A stretch of DNA of 32,562 nucleotides from Deltaproteobacteria bacterium. GTDB taxonomy: Bacteria > Desulfobacterota > GWC2-55-46. Shown here in pieces: positions 16,848-24,295 of the stretch. The DNA is taken from contig JACPGB010000011.1 of NCBI GenBank assembly GCA_016182655.1, positions 1-32,562 on the forward strand, in the 5' to 3' direction. Both the position numbers and the translations under genes were made by a program. Below the pieces are notes generated by a model. It made no database searches. It was not told where the DNA came from and was given only the letters and a program-made list of their open reading frames with translations. Numbering within the stretch: the first letter of the stretch is position 1; each line of letters begins with the position of its first letter.

Positions 16848-17337
16848 GGACCCTGCCTCCTGTGTTCTTATTTCTGTTCTTCTGCCTCGCTTCGCACCAC
16901 TTGCCCGGCTCGACTTCGGCCCTTCCCGTTCGCGCATACCTGCGGGGCAACGGCATCCCTTGATGCTGAAGTTGGACGAAAACGGAGGAAGACATATCAG
17001 GCCACAGGTGGTGACATGGGATAGATGATGATAGAAGGCATCGACCTTCTCTGCTGGAGAGGTTTCAAAGATGTGTAAGACGACTCAGGGGGTATGGGCC
17101 GGTAGCAGTGTTCTTCGTGAAACTGCTTCTTATCTAAGGGAATTATATCATCTTCACAAAAAAATGGTTGTCAGCCTGCCGGACCTCTGCGCTCTTTTGT
17201 CCGTGGATCGGACCTTCGTCCTCAAACCTTCCGGGACAGCCGCATTAAGGACTTGTCATTTCCCGACACAGGACCATACAACTATCTTAAAAGTAAGGGA
17301 TTATTTTTGCAAAGGCGCTCGCGTCCCGAGGGACGTT
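16848..17337. other. Intergenic region upstream of the ETR1-like kinase
   Basis: 490 bp with no convincing gene. The only long frame (plus strand from 17071) runs into the antisense of the next kinase and shows no family features. On the minus strand a perfect TATAAT (17142-17147, written ATTATA on plus) is a candidate -10 for the kinase operon, with no good -35 beside it. The leader would be about 290 nt. Confidence 0.4.
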
Positions 17338-19977
17338 TTATGCCCCTCCGAGCGTAAAGTAAAATGTCGAGCCTTCGTTGGGCCTCGACTCGGCCCAGAC
17401 CCTGCCGTTGTGGCGCTGGATGATGCGCCGGACCGTGGCAAGGCCGACGCCGGTGCCGGGGAACTCGTCGGCGGAGTGCAGCCTGTGGAACGGCTCGAAT
17501 ATCTCCTCGGCGGATTCCATACTGAACCCGACCCCGTTGTCGTGTACGAAAAATACCGCGCCCTTTTTTTCCGAGCCGAAGGCTATCTCGGCGATCTTCC
17601 TCTTTGACGAGTACTTCCAGGCGTTGCCGATGAGGTTCTCAAGGACCATCCTTAAGAGCCTTTCGTCCCCGTAAGCGAGGAGGCTGTCCTCGACCGTCGC
17701 CCGGACTACCCTTTCGGGGGCCGCCTTCTCAAGGTCGATTATGATCGACCGGGCCATGGCGCTTAAGTCTACCTCCTCCAGATTGAGCTCCGCGCGGACG
17801 ACATGGTAGAGGTTAAGGAGGTCGTCTATGAGCTGGCCCATGCGGCTGACCGCCGCCCTTATGCGCTCGAGCTGGTCCCTCCCGCCGGGGTCGAGCCTGT
17901 CTTTCTGCTTCCGGAGAAGCAGCTGGCTGAACCCGTCGATTAGCCGGAGCGGCGAGCGCAGATCGTGCGCGACGGAATACGTGAAGGTCTCTATCTCCCT
18001 GTTCGCCGAGGCGAGCTCGTCGGCGGTCTTCTTTAATTCCGAGGTCCTCTCCTCGACCCTTTTCTCGAGCTCCACGGTGAGCTTCCTAAGCTCTTCCTCC
18101 GCCCTCTTTCTCTCGGTTATGTCCTGGACCGTGCCCGTCATGCTTAAGGGGTTGCCTTCCGGATCAAATAAGACTTCCCCCTGCTCGTGGACCATCTTTT
18201 CAACTCCGTTCGGAAGGACTATCCTATGGTCTATGGAGTAGCTTTTTTTCCTGTATACGGCCTCGTCGACCGATCTTTCCACGAACCCCCTGTCTTCCGG
18301 ATGGACATAGCCTAAAAACGCCTCGTATGTGGCCCTGAAGTCCCTTGGCCCCACCCCGAATATCCTGTATATCTCGTCCGACCAGCGCAGTTCGTTTTTC
18401 ACTATGTCCCAGTGCCAGTTGCCCAGGCGGGCTATCCTCTGGGCCTCGGAGAGCATCCGTTCGCTCCTTCTGAGCGTCTCCTCGGTTTTCTTAAGCTGGC
18501 TAATATCGGTGGAGACGCCGCAGACCGCGTATTTTTTTCCCTGCGTGTCCTTGAGCGCGAACTTTACGGAGAGGACGACGATCTCCGTCCCGTTTAGGCG
18601 CACATCCTCCTCGAACTCCAGCGGCCTGTCGGATGCGAGCGCCGTCATGTCGTTTTCGTGGAAGACCCTCGCCATATCCTCGGGGAACAGTTCGAAGACG
18701 GTCTTTCCGTACACCTCGTTGCGCCCCATCTTGAGCGCGCTCTTAAAGGCGCTGTTCACGAATATATGTCTTCCCTCAAGGTCCTTTATATAAATGATAT
18801 TCGCCGTGCTGTCGAGTATGGACCGGAGCCTCTCCTCGCTTTCGGCGAGTTCGTCGGTCCTCTCCATTATTTTCGAGGCCATGGCGTTGAAGGACTCCGC
18901 GAGAGAACCGATCTCGTCCCGGCTCCTTGCCGTCACCCTTGTTTCGTAATTGCCTTTTGCGAGCTCCCCGGCCGCGCCCGCGATGGCTGTCACCTGCCCG
19001 ACTATGCGCCTTACGAAGTAGACCACAAGGATGGTCATGAACCCGGTCACCACAAGGACAAGGGCTACGGCGTAGCGCTCATTCCATATTACCGGCTCAA
19101 AGACCTCCCTCTCGTCCACCTCTACAACGAGCGTCCATCCGAAGGAAGGAATGCACATGGAGGCCCCGACGACCTCCACGCCCCTGTAATCGGCGTAGAC
19201 CCCCGTGAATTCCGTTCCCTTCTCCACGCACGCCCTCACGGGAGGCGTGTCCACTTTCTGCCTCAGGACCGCCTCTTTGATGAAATGGGATTCCGTAAGC
19301 ATGAGCTTGTCCCTGTTGACGAGGTAGATCTCGAATGTCTTCCATCTCTTAAAAGGCGGGTTCCATGTGAGCGCCCCCAGCCTTTTTATATACTCCCCGC
19401 TGAAAAACTCTCCAAATTTGGAGAGCTCCGTAAACCCTGCTATGACGCCGATGACCCTGCCGTGGCCGCGTCTGCTGTAGACAGGGGCTGATACGACGAC
19501 CTCGGGGACGTTGCCGGAAGTGACCTCCGTAACAGAGATTCCCTGAAGCCCGTTCTTGAAATACTCTTCATTGGACAAGTCCCTGCCTTCGTACCCCGGG
19601 CGGGTCGAGGCGATGATGCGCCCGTCCATTGCGGCTATGACGTTCAAGCGGTACATTGAGCGAAGAAGCGGGAGCTTGTACCTGGTCAGATATTCGTCAA
19701 GGATCCTGGCGGCTCTTTTTTTGTCCGTTCCAGCCTCTTCTATCGTGCGCACTATGAAGTCGTCGCTCGAGAAGTCCAGCATCCTGCTCTTGTTCATCTC
19801 CAGGTACATAAAAATGTACGCCTCGCGCTCATCGGTTATCTGTTGCAACTGATCGATGAGCAGGTCTTTTAATTCGATGCGGTTCTTGTGAAATACGATA
19901 TATATGGTGAGAAGGATCGGGAGCAGGATGGCGAGGAATACGCCGAGGACTTTTTTCGTGAGAGATAAACGGGGCAT
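17338..19977 (-). CDS. dCache-HAMP-PAS-PAS sensor histidine kinase
   Basis: 879 aa. Order: TM helix (about 10-30), large periplasmic dCache-type domain (about 35-300), second TM (302-322), HAMP (323-375), PAS 1 (about 380-495), PAS 2 of the PAS_3 type (about 505-622), coiled coil, HisKA with FTYSVAHDLRSPLRL (H671), then HATPase with N785, DNGVGF and GTGVGLATVRR. The H box resembles those of bacteriophytochrome-type kinases. The ligand is unknown. Start: ATG at 19975-19977 with GGAG 7 nt upstream. No response regulator is adjacent on its own transcript; the three-gene operon downstream lies 490 bp away. Its 3' end is the source or sister of the fragment at 13155-13340. Confidence 0.94.
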   Translation of the reverse strand: MPRLSLTKKVLGVFLAILLPILLTIYIVFHKNRIELKDLLIDQLQQITDEREAYIFMYLEMNKSRMLDFSSDDFIVRTIEEAGTDKKRAARILDEYLTRYKLPLLRSMYRLNVIAAMDGRIIASTRPGYEGRDLSNEEYFKNGLQGISVTEVTSGNVPEVVVSAPVYSRRGHGRVIGVIAGFTELSKFGEFFSGEYIKRLGALTWNPPFKRWKTFEIYLVNRDKLMLTESHFIKEAVLRQKVDTPPVRACVEKGTEFTGVYADYRGVEVVGASMCIPSFGWTLVVEVDEREVFEPVIWNERYAVALVLVVTGFMTILVVYFVRRIVGQVTAIAGAAGELAKGNYETRVTARSRDEIGSLAESFNAMASKIMERTDELAESEERLRSILDSTANIIYIKDLEGRHIFVNSAFKSALKMGRNEVYGKTVFELFPEDMARVFHENDMTALASDRPLEFEEDVRLNGTEIVVLSVKFALKDTQGKKYAVCGVSTDISQLKKTEETLRRSERMLSEAQRIARLGNWHWDIVKNELRWSDEIYRIFGVGPRDFRATYEAFLGYVHPEDRGFVERSVDEAVYRKKSYSIDHRIVLPNGVEKMVHEQGEVLFDPEGNPLSMTGTVQDITERKRAEEELRKLTVELEKRVEERTSELKKTADELASANREIETFTYSVAHDLRSPLRLIDGFSQLLLRKQKDRLDPGGRDQLERIRAAVSRMGQLIDDLLNLYHVVRAELNLEEVDLSAMARSIIIDLEKAAPERVVRATVEDSLLAYGDERLLRMVLENLIGNAWKYSSKRKIAEIAFGSEKKGAVFFVHDNGVGFSMESAEEIFEPFHRLHSADEFPGTGVGLATVRRIIQRHNGRVWAESRPNEGSTFYFTLGGA

Positions 19978-20026
19978 CCATATGCTCCATTTTTTTCGGG
20001 TAATCGGCAGGGGGGCGGCTATTTTG

Positions 20027-20054
20027 AGTCTATAGTACGTCAGGGCTTTGTCAA
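20027..20054 (-). promoter_or_regulatory. Candidate promoter of the dCache kinase gene
   Basis: Minus strand TTGACA (20049-20054), 16-bp spacer, TAGACT (20027-20032), about 50 bp before the kinase ATG. Confidence 0.5.
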
Positions 20055-20090
20055 TCCGGCCCCCCTTCCAACGGCCGATTTAAATAATGA

Positions 20091-20119
20091 TTGACATCCA
20101 TTCGCGTCTCATGTATAGT
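20091..20119 (+). promoter_or_regulatory. Promoter of the cold-shock gene
   Basis: TTGACA (20091-20096), a 17-bp spacer and TATAGT (20114-20119): close to the sigma-70 consensus. Start of transcription would be near 20126, leaving an 88-nt untranslated leader, which is in keeping with cold-shock mRNAs that are controlled through leader structure (inference). Confidence 0.75.
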
Positions 20120-20213
20120 TGTATGAATAAGTGTTGCAGGTATCTTTCTGGAAAGCAATTTGCGGATGGACCTCAAAGACTTATGAATTTTGCAGAAAGG
20201 AGGTCCTAAGCAA

Positions 20214-20414
20214 ATGGCAAAGGGCACAGTAAAGTGGTTCAATGAATCCAAGGGTTTCGGGTTCATCGAGCGTGAGTCCGGTGATGACCTTTTTGTCCAC
20301 TACTCTTCCATACAGGGTGATGGTTTCAAGACCCTGAGGGAGGGCCAGGAGGTCGAGTTCGAAGAGACCAAGGACGCGAAAGGCTCAAAGGCGATAAACG
20401 TAATCCCCCGGTAA
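20214..20414 (+). CDS. Cold-shock protein, CspA family
   Basis: 66-aa single OB-fold nucleic-acid chaperone. It begins [18 protein letters not shown], with both RNA-binding motifs present (KGFGFI and DLFVHYSSI). Normal length. Start: ATG at 20214-20216 with AAAGGAGG 9 nt upstream; an in-frame ATG-type start at 20190 would read through the ribosome site. A single-gene transcript is expected, with a strong promoter upstream and a strong terminator right after. Confidence 0.96.
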   Translation: MAKGTVKWFNESKGFGFIERESGDDLFVHYSSIQGDGFKTLREGQEVEFEETKDAKGSKAINVIPR

Positions 20415-20433
20415 TACCGGAAAAGGATAGCCG

Positions 20434-20468
20434 AAAAAAGCCCCCGTGAAAACGGGGGCTTTTTTTTT
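20434..20468 (+). terminator. Rho-independent terminator of the cold-shock gene
   Basis: AGCCCCCGT (20439-20447), loop GAAA, ACGGGGGCT (20452-20460), then eight T. A run of A before the stem could make it work in both directions. Confidence 0.93.
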
Positions 20469-20590
20469 GGGTAAAACCGGAATGAACTGCCCCGGAGAAG
20501 ACCGCGTGGTAGTTATCTGCCTTATCTCCCTTCCATTGAGTTTTTATTGCCAGCGGGGCTCGCACCCCTAAAAACACCTTTCCCCGAACT

Positions 20591-20633
20591 TTAACCTCAC
20601 CGTAACAGCCCTTTCACACAGGCGCGTCATAAT
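20591..20633 (+). promoter_or_regulatory. Predicted PhoB box and promoter of the lone receiver gene
   Basis: TTAACC (20591), GTAACA (20602) and TTCACA (20613) are spaced exactly 11 bp. Nine bases later comes CATAAT (20628-20633) as -10. The same layout stands before phoB and both Cys-rich mini-protein genes. PhoB boxes are 11-bp direct repeats replacing the -35, so this gene should be switched on by phosphate starvation. Confidence 0.7.
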
Positions 20634-20661
20634 CAGACCATCAAAAACAGGGAGAGAACAG

Positions 20662-21037
20662 ATGAAAAAAAAAACGGATACTGATAGTCGAAGACGACAT
20701 AGACCTCGTCTCGCTCATCGACATAAACTTGACGAGGAAGGGGTTTCTGACCGAAGGCGCGCTCGACGGGATCGAGGGACTGAAAAAAGCGGCCTCTTTC
20801 TCACCGGACCTCGTCATACTCGACCTCATGCTCCCGGGGATGAACGGCTGGGACCTTTGCCGGGAGTTGAAGGCTATGGACAAAGGCCGCCCGGTACTCC
20901 TGTTCAGCGCCAAGTACGCTCCCGGCGACATAGATTCCGGGCTTGAGGCCGGGGCCGACGGCTATGTCTCGAAGCTCTCTCTTAACGAGCTCTTCCAGAA
21001 GGTCCATGGCCTGCTGGACGGCGCAGACGCCGCATAG
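20662..21037 (+). CDS. Lone receiver-domain protein, start separated from body by a frameshift at a run of ten A
   Basis: The body reads RILIVEDDIDLVSL, then DLVILDLMLPGMNGWDL (phospho-acceptor Asp), LLFSAK and DGYVSKLS before TAG at 21035-21037: one CheY-like receiver, about 124 aa, no output domain. The only good start, ATG at 20662 after GGGAGAG, is followed by ten A (20665-20674). Read literally it enters another frame; nine A would give MKKKRILIVEDD. Either RNA polymerase slippage on the A run restores the frame, the run varies between cells, or one A is a sequence error. It has its own PhoB box and is followed at 22 bp by a membrane mini-protein gene. Confidence 0.8.
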
Positions 21038-21058
21038 CGCGGCATGTAAGGAGGAAAA

Positions 21059-21145
21059 ATGGAGAGATGGATCGACGCCTTAACGGAGTTCGTCATACAC
21101 GCGGCCATAGGGGCCTTCATAGCCTTCGGGGTCTTCGCGAGATAG
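21059..21145 (+). CDS. 28-residue single-helix membrane mini-protein
   Basis: An ideal ribosome site AAGGAGG (21048-21054) stands just before ATG 21059. The product is 28 aa: an acidic, amphipathic start (MERWIDALTEF), then VIHAAIGAFIAFGVFA, a short membrane helix, ending in Arg. TAG is at 21143-21145. It lies 22 bp after the lone receiver gene and is probably on the same Pho-controlled transcript. Codons look like those of neighbouring genes. No family is recognised; small helices of this type often bind and tune a membrane protein, but no partner can be named. Confidence 0.65.
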   Translation: MERWIDALTEFVIHAAIGAFIAFGVFAR

Positions 21146-21272
21146 CCACGAAAGTCTCCGAAACGAAACCCTCCCTTCCACATCCCCGACCTTTCGCGCC
21201 CCGCGCAAGCCAGACTGCGCGCACCTGCCCTGTCTGCACACACCTGAAATAAAAAGGCCGCTCGTTTTTAAA

Positions 21273-21302
21273 TTGACATTTCGTCATTTGGCGAATTATA
21301 AT
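21273..21302 (+). promoter_or_regulatory. arsR promoter with candidate ArsR operator
   Basis: TTGACA (21273-21278), an 18-bp spacer and TATAAT (21297-21302). The spacer holds a TTCG/CGAA dyad (21281-21295), a plausible ArsR site for self-repression. Transcription should start at about 21309-21310, the first base of the arsR ATG, so the mRNA may be leaderless; no ribosome site is visible. Confidence 0.6.
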
Positions 21303-21309
21303 ACTGGAT

Positions 21310-21675
21310 ATGGACGAAACGCTCCTCATAACCAAGGCCCTCTCCGACAGGACGAGGCTCCGGATAATAGCGGCGCTCTCGGGGGGCGAGCTCTGCGTAT
21401 GCCAGGTCGTGGAGCTCCTGAAGCTCGCGCCTTCCACGGTATCGAAGCATCTCCATATCCTGAGCGGGTCCGGCCTTATCCGTTCCCGGAAAGACACCCG
21501 CTGGGTCTACTACAGGCTCTCCGGCAAGGGCTCTTCGAAAAAGGCGCAAGACGCGCTTAAGTGGGCGCGGGCGGCGCTATCAGGCGATAAATCCATCATC
21601 GAGGACTCGAAGGCCCTTAAAAAGATCACCCGCGTATCAAAGGAGGCCCTTTGCAGGGCTCAGATAAAAAGATAA
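21310..21675 (+). CDS. arsR: ArsR/SmtB-family arsenic-responsive repressor
   Basis: 121-aa winged-helix repressor. MDETLLITKALSDRTRLRII is the family N-terminus; the recognition helix is in APSTVSKHLHILSGSGLI. The ELCVCQV segment carries the CxC arsenite-binding pair of classical ArsR, in helix 3. The C-terminal third is longer than minimal ArsR proteins. It is the first gene of arsR-arsC-acr3; arsC starts inside its last codons (25-bp overlap), so the genes are co-translated. Arsenite binding should release it from its own promoter. Confidence 0.95.
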   Translation: MDETLLITKALSDRTRLRIIAALSGGELCVCQVVELLKLAPSTVSKHLHILSGSGLIRSRKDTRWVYYRLSGKGSSKKAQDALKWARAALSGDKSIIEDSKALKKITRVSKEALCRAQIKR

Positions 21676-22247
21676 GGGCGCTATTCCTTTGCACCGGCAA
21701 CTCCTGCAGGAGCCAGATGGCTGAAGCATGGGCGCAAAGGCTTCTTTCAGAGGCCGTCCTGCCGTATTCAGCGGGAACAGCCCCCAAGGGGCTCGACCCG
21801 CTGGCGATCGTTGCTATGGCAGAGGCGGGGGTCGACATCTCCGGCTATCGCTCAAAGTCCGTGGACGAGTTAAGCGCGGTCTCTTTCGACCTCGTCATCA
21901 CGGTCTGTTCGGCGGCGGACGAGAACTGCCCGGTCTTCCCTGGCGCGAAAAGAAAGATCCACGCCCCGTTCGACGACCCCCCGCGCCTTGCAGAGGGCGC
22001 AAAGACGCGCGAGGAGGCGCTTGCGCACTACAGGAGGGTCCGGGACGAGATAAGGGAGTTCGTCTTTCCTCGACAGGTTCCTGACCCTCTGGATAGTGCT
22101 TGCGATGTTCGCGGGTGTCCTCATCGGCTGGGGTGCGCCGGGTGTGGCTACAGGCATAAACTCCCTGAGCGCCGGGACCACGAACATACCGATAGCCGTC
22201 GGGCTCATACTCATGATGTACCCGCCGCTCGCTCGCGTGCGATATGA
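21651..22247 (+). CDS. arsC: ArsC, thioredoxin-type arsenate reductase (C-terminus runs out of frame into acr3)
   Basis: Low-molecular-weight phosphatase-fold arsenate reductase; it turns arsenate into arsenite for export. The P-loop [14 protein letters not shown] (catalytic Cys) is followed by [15 protein letters not shown] with the two redox Cys and by FDDPPRL with the general acid Asp. Start: TTG at 21651 directly after AAAGGAGG. The conserved protein ends near REFVF (22068). Past this point the frame continues to TAG (22245-22247) as unrelated residues because it overlaps the acr3 coding frame. So the last ~60 residues are either non-native or skipped by a frameshift into acr3. Confidence 0.9.
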   Translation: MQGSDKKIRALFLCTGNSCRSQMAEAWAQRLLSEAVLPYSAGTAPKGLDPLAIVAMAEAGVDISGYRSKSVDELSAVSFDLVITVCSAADENCPVFPGAKRKIHAPFDDPPRLAEGAKTREEALAHYRRVRDEIREFVFPRQVPDPLDSACDVRGCPHRLGCAGCGYRHKLPERRDHEHTDSRRAHTHDVPAARSRAI

Positions 22248-23088
22248 GGAGCTCGGCAGGGTATTCAGGGATTCAAGGATCCTCGCCGTCTCCCTCGTCC
22301 AGAACTGGGCCATAGGGCCCATTCTCATGTTCCTTCTCGCCATTGTGTTCCTGAAAGGCTACCCCGGCTACATGACGGGCCTCATACTCGTCGGTATCGC
22401 GCGTTGTATCGCCATGGTCATCGTCTGGAACGGGCTCGCTTGCGGGGACGCCGAGTACGCCGCCGGGCTCGTCGCCTTCAACAGCGTCTTCCAGGTCCTC
22501 TTCTACAGCCTCTATGCGTGGTTCTTCGTGACGATACTGCCGCCGGTATTCGGGGCCGAGTCCGCGGCCGTGAGCGTCACCGTCATCGATATAGCCGAAA
22601 GCGTCCTCGTCTATTTGGGAATACCGTTCTTCGGCGGGATGCTCACGAGATTCTTACTCATCAGGGCGCGCGGGGCAGAATGGTATGAAAAGAGGTTCGT
22701 GCCGTCGATCTCACCAATCACCCTCGCCTCGCTCCTCTTTACAATCGCCGTCATGTTCAGCCTGAAGGGCGGGCAGATATTGATGCTACCCCTTGACGTC
22801 GCGCGCGTAGCGGCCCCGCTCCTTATCTATTTCATCGTCATGTTCTTCGTAAGCTTCTGGATGGCGAAAAGGGCCGGAGCGGACTATGAAAAGACGGCGT
22901 CAGTCGCCTTTACCGCGGCCTCAAACAACTTCGAGCTCGCCATAGCCGTGGCCATCGCCACATTCGGCATAGGCTCTGCCGAGGCCTTCGCGGCCGTCAT
23001 CGGCCCGCTCGTTGAGGTCCCGGTCCTCATGGCGCTTGTAAACGCCGCGCTCCGTCTGCGCAGGTCTTTCAGTCCTGCCGCTTACTGA
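22096..23088 (+). CDS. acr3: ACR3-family arsenite efflux permease, N-terminus continuous with arsC
   Basis: Arsenite/proton antiporter with ten helices. [23 protein letters not shown] (the conserved Cys of ACR3) and [18 protein letters not shown] are diagnostic. Only a weak internal GTG (22096) is available as a start. The normal family N-terminus ([15 protein letters not shown]) is encoded just upstream in the same frame (open from 22054 after a TAA), with no ATG, GTG or TTG before it. It overlaps the end of arsC in the neighbouring frame: a +1 shift after the TTT codon at 22064-22066 would join VF of ArsC to LDRFLTLW of ACR3. See findings. Confidence 0.92.
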   Translation: MLAMFAGVLIGWGAPGVATGINSLSAGTTNIPIAVGLILMMYPPLARVRYEELGRVFRDSRILAVSLVQNWAIGPILMFLLAIVFLKGYPGYMTGLILVGIARCIAMVIVWNGLACGDAEYAAGLVAFNSVFQVLFYSLYAWFFVTILPPVFGAESAAVSVTVIDIAESVLVYLGIPFFGGMLTRFLLIRARGAEWYEKRFVPSISPITLASLLFTIAVMFSLKGGQILMLPLDVARVAAPLLIYFIVMFFVSFWMAKRAGADYEKTASVAFTAASNNFELAIAVAIATFGIGSAEAFAAVIGPLVEVPVLMALVNAALRLRRSFSPAAY

Positions 23089-23105
23089 GCCCGATTATCC
23101 GCAAT

Positions 23106-23148
23106 ATAACACTCCCGTAACCTGTGATTGACATGCGTCGGGTAGAAT
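23106..23148 (+). promoter_or_regulatory. Predicted PhoB box and promoter of a Cys-rich mini-protein gene
   Basis: ATAACA (23106), GTAACC (23117) and TTGACA (23128), 11-bp period, then 9 bp and TAGAAT (23143-23148). The TTGACA alone could mislead as a -35; its distance to the -10 is too short for sigma-70 but identical to the other three Pho boxes here. Confidence 0.7.
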
Positions 23149-23180
23149 CCTCTCAACGATTTTTTAAATGGGAGGAGATT

Positions 23181-23452
23181 ATGCTCGGACTGGAAAACGC
23201 ATGCCCTTACCTTCAGGGCACGACGGAAGGCGCCCGTTGCAGGATAGAGGACCGCTGGGCGCGGGGCCAAAGTCAAATCGGGTCGCTTAAGGCAACCAGA
23301 GGCACACCCGCCCGAGACGAATTTGCCCGTCTGGCCAGGACGCCTTCATCAGGGAGTCCGCAGGGGCCGACATACACATATGCTTGAGCGAAGAGTTCGA
23401 AAGGTGCACGGTGCTCAGGTGTTACAATTACGGCGAAGAGGCGGTAATATAG
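23181..23452 (+). pseudogene. Cys-rich mini-protein gene with a frameshift
   Basis: GGAGGAG (23171-23177) precedes ATG 23181. The first frame gives MLGLENACPYLQGTTEGARC, then drifts into low-complexity residues and stops after YTYA. The -1 frame, open from 23291 to TAG 23450-23452, gives PSGQDAFIRESAG, HICLSEEFERCTVLRCY and NYGEEAVI. CPYL near the start and C-x-(S/T)-E-E-x-x-x-C near the end match the intact mini-protein at 26829-27005. So one gene is split by an indel between 23291 and 23385, or by a base-call error. It has its own PhoB box. Confidence 0.65.
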
Positions 23453-23466
23453 GGGGGGCCGCGAGC

Positions 23467-24156
23467 CTACTGGGCTTCTTCGGTCTCCCTGAACCTGTAG
23501 CCGTATCCTCTGATAGTCTCGATAAGGCCTTCGTGCGGGCCGAGCTTCTCCCTTATCCTCCTTACATGGGTGTCTATGGTCCTCGCCCCGGACGCCCCTT
23601 CCTCGGAGCCTATCCTCAAGAGGAGCGTCTCCCTGCCGAGAGGCCTGCCCTTTGACCGGACAAGCGCAAGGAGTATCCTGAACTCCGCGGCCGTCAGCTC
23701 CGCCTCTTTCCCGTCCACAAATACCTGAAACCGCTCCGTGTCGATCGAGACCGGCCCTGCCTTAATGACCTTCGAGTCCTCGGCAGGCACGCCTTTCCTG
23801 AGGACCGCCTTTATCCGGAGGACAAGCTCTCTCGGGCTGAAGGGCTTCACGATGTAGTCGTCGGCTCCGAGCTCGAGCCCTATGACCCTGTCTATCTCCT
23901 CGCCTTTGGCGGTAAGCATGATGACCGGTATGCGGCGCGTATCCGGGTCGGCCTTGAGCCTCCTCAGCACTTCGTTGCCTTCCATGTTCGGGAGCATGAG
24001 GTCGAGGAGTATGAGGTCAGGCAGGGTCTTGGCGAGCTCGAGCGCCTCGGGCCCGTCCTCGGCCGGGATGAACGCAAACCCGGCGTTCACGAGGTTGTAC
24101 CTGAGGAGGTTAAGGATGTCTATTTCGTCGTCTACCGCGAGTATCTTCTGCTTCAT
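23467..24156 (-). CDS. phoB: PhoB-like response regulator (OmpR/PhoB family)
   Basis: 229 aa. The receiver (1-120) has VDDE, D52 in LLDLMLPNMEG, MLTAKG and KPFSPRE. The winged-helix DNA-binding domain (about 130-225) has ELTAAEFRILLALV, RTIDTHVRRIREKLG and IRGYGYRF. Placement beside pstS and a phosphate porin, and a three-repeat Pho box in front of it, support PhoB over other OmpR members. No PhoR kinase or PhoU is in the window. Start ATG at 24154-24156 lacks a Shine-Dalgarno and lies about 8 nt after the expected transcription start. Confidence 0.88.
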   Translation of the reverse strand: MKQKILAVDDEIDILNLLRYNLVNAGFAFIPAEDGPEALELAKTLPDLILLDLMLPNMEGNEVLRRLKADPDTRRIPVIMLTAKGEEIDRVIGLELGADDYIVKPFSPRELVLRIKAVLRKGVPAEDSKVIKAGPVSIDTERFQVFVDGKEAELTAAEFRILLALVRSKGRPLGRETLLLRIGSEEGASGARTIDTHVRRIREKLGPHEGLIETIRGYGYRFRETEEAQ

Positions 24157-24170
24157 ATGTCTATGACGGG

Positions 24171-24213
24171 ATTCTAAAGCAGTACTGTTAAGGGAGTGTT
24201 ACGGGCGTGTTAA
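24171..24213 (-). promoter_or_regulatory. Predicted PhoB box and promoter of phoB
   Basis: Read on minus: TTAACA (24208-24213), GTAACA (24197-24202), TTAACA (24186-24191), each 11 bp apart, then 9 bp and TAGAAT (24171-24176). This is the clearest of the four boxes and implies that phoB activates itself. Confidence 0.78.
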
Positions 24214-24234
24214 GTCTGGGGGTCGTTTTGAATT

Positions 24235-24267
24235 GAAAAAAAGGCCGCCCCGTGGAACGGGGCGGCC
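24235..24267 (-). terminator. Rho-independent terminator of pstS
   Basis: GGCCGCCCCGT (24243-24253), 3-nt loop, ACGGGGCGGCC (24257-24267). On the minus strand it is followed by seven T. It isolates pstS from phoB. Confidence 0.92.
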
Positions 24268-24295
24268 CGGATGAAGATCTTATGCGTCTAACCTG

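Noticed and set aside
17071-17607. Plus-strand frame of 178 codons upstream of and over the dCache kinase end
   Set aside because: Over half is antisense to the kinase HATPase domain; no ribosome site, no family signal.
23128-23148. TTGACA and TAGAAT as an ordinary sigma-70 promoter
   Set aside because: Only 9 bp apart; this spacing matches the Pho-box pattern instead.
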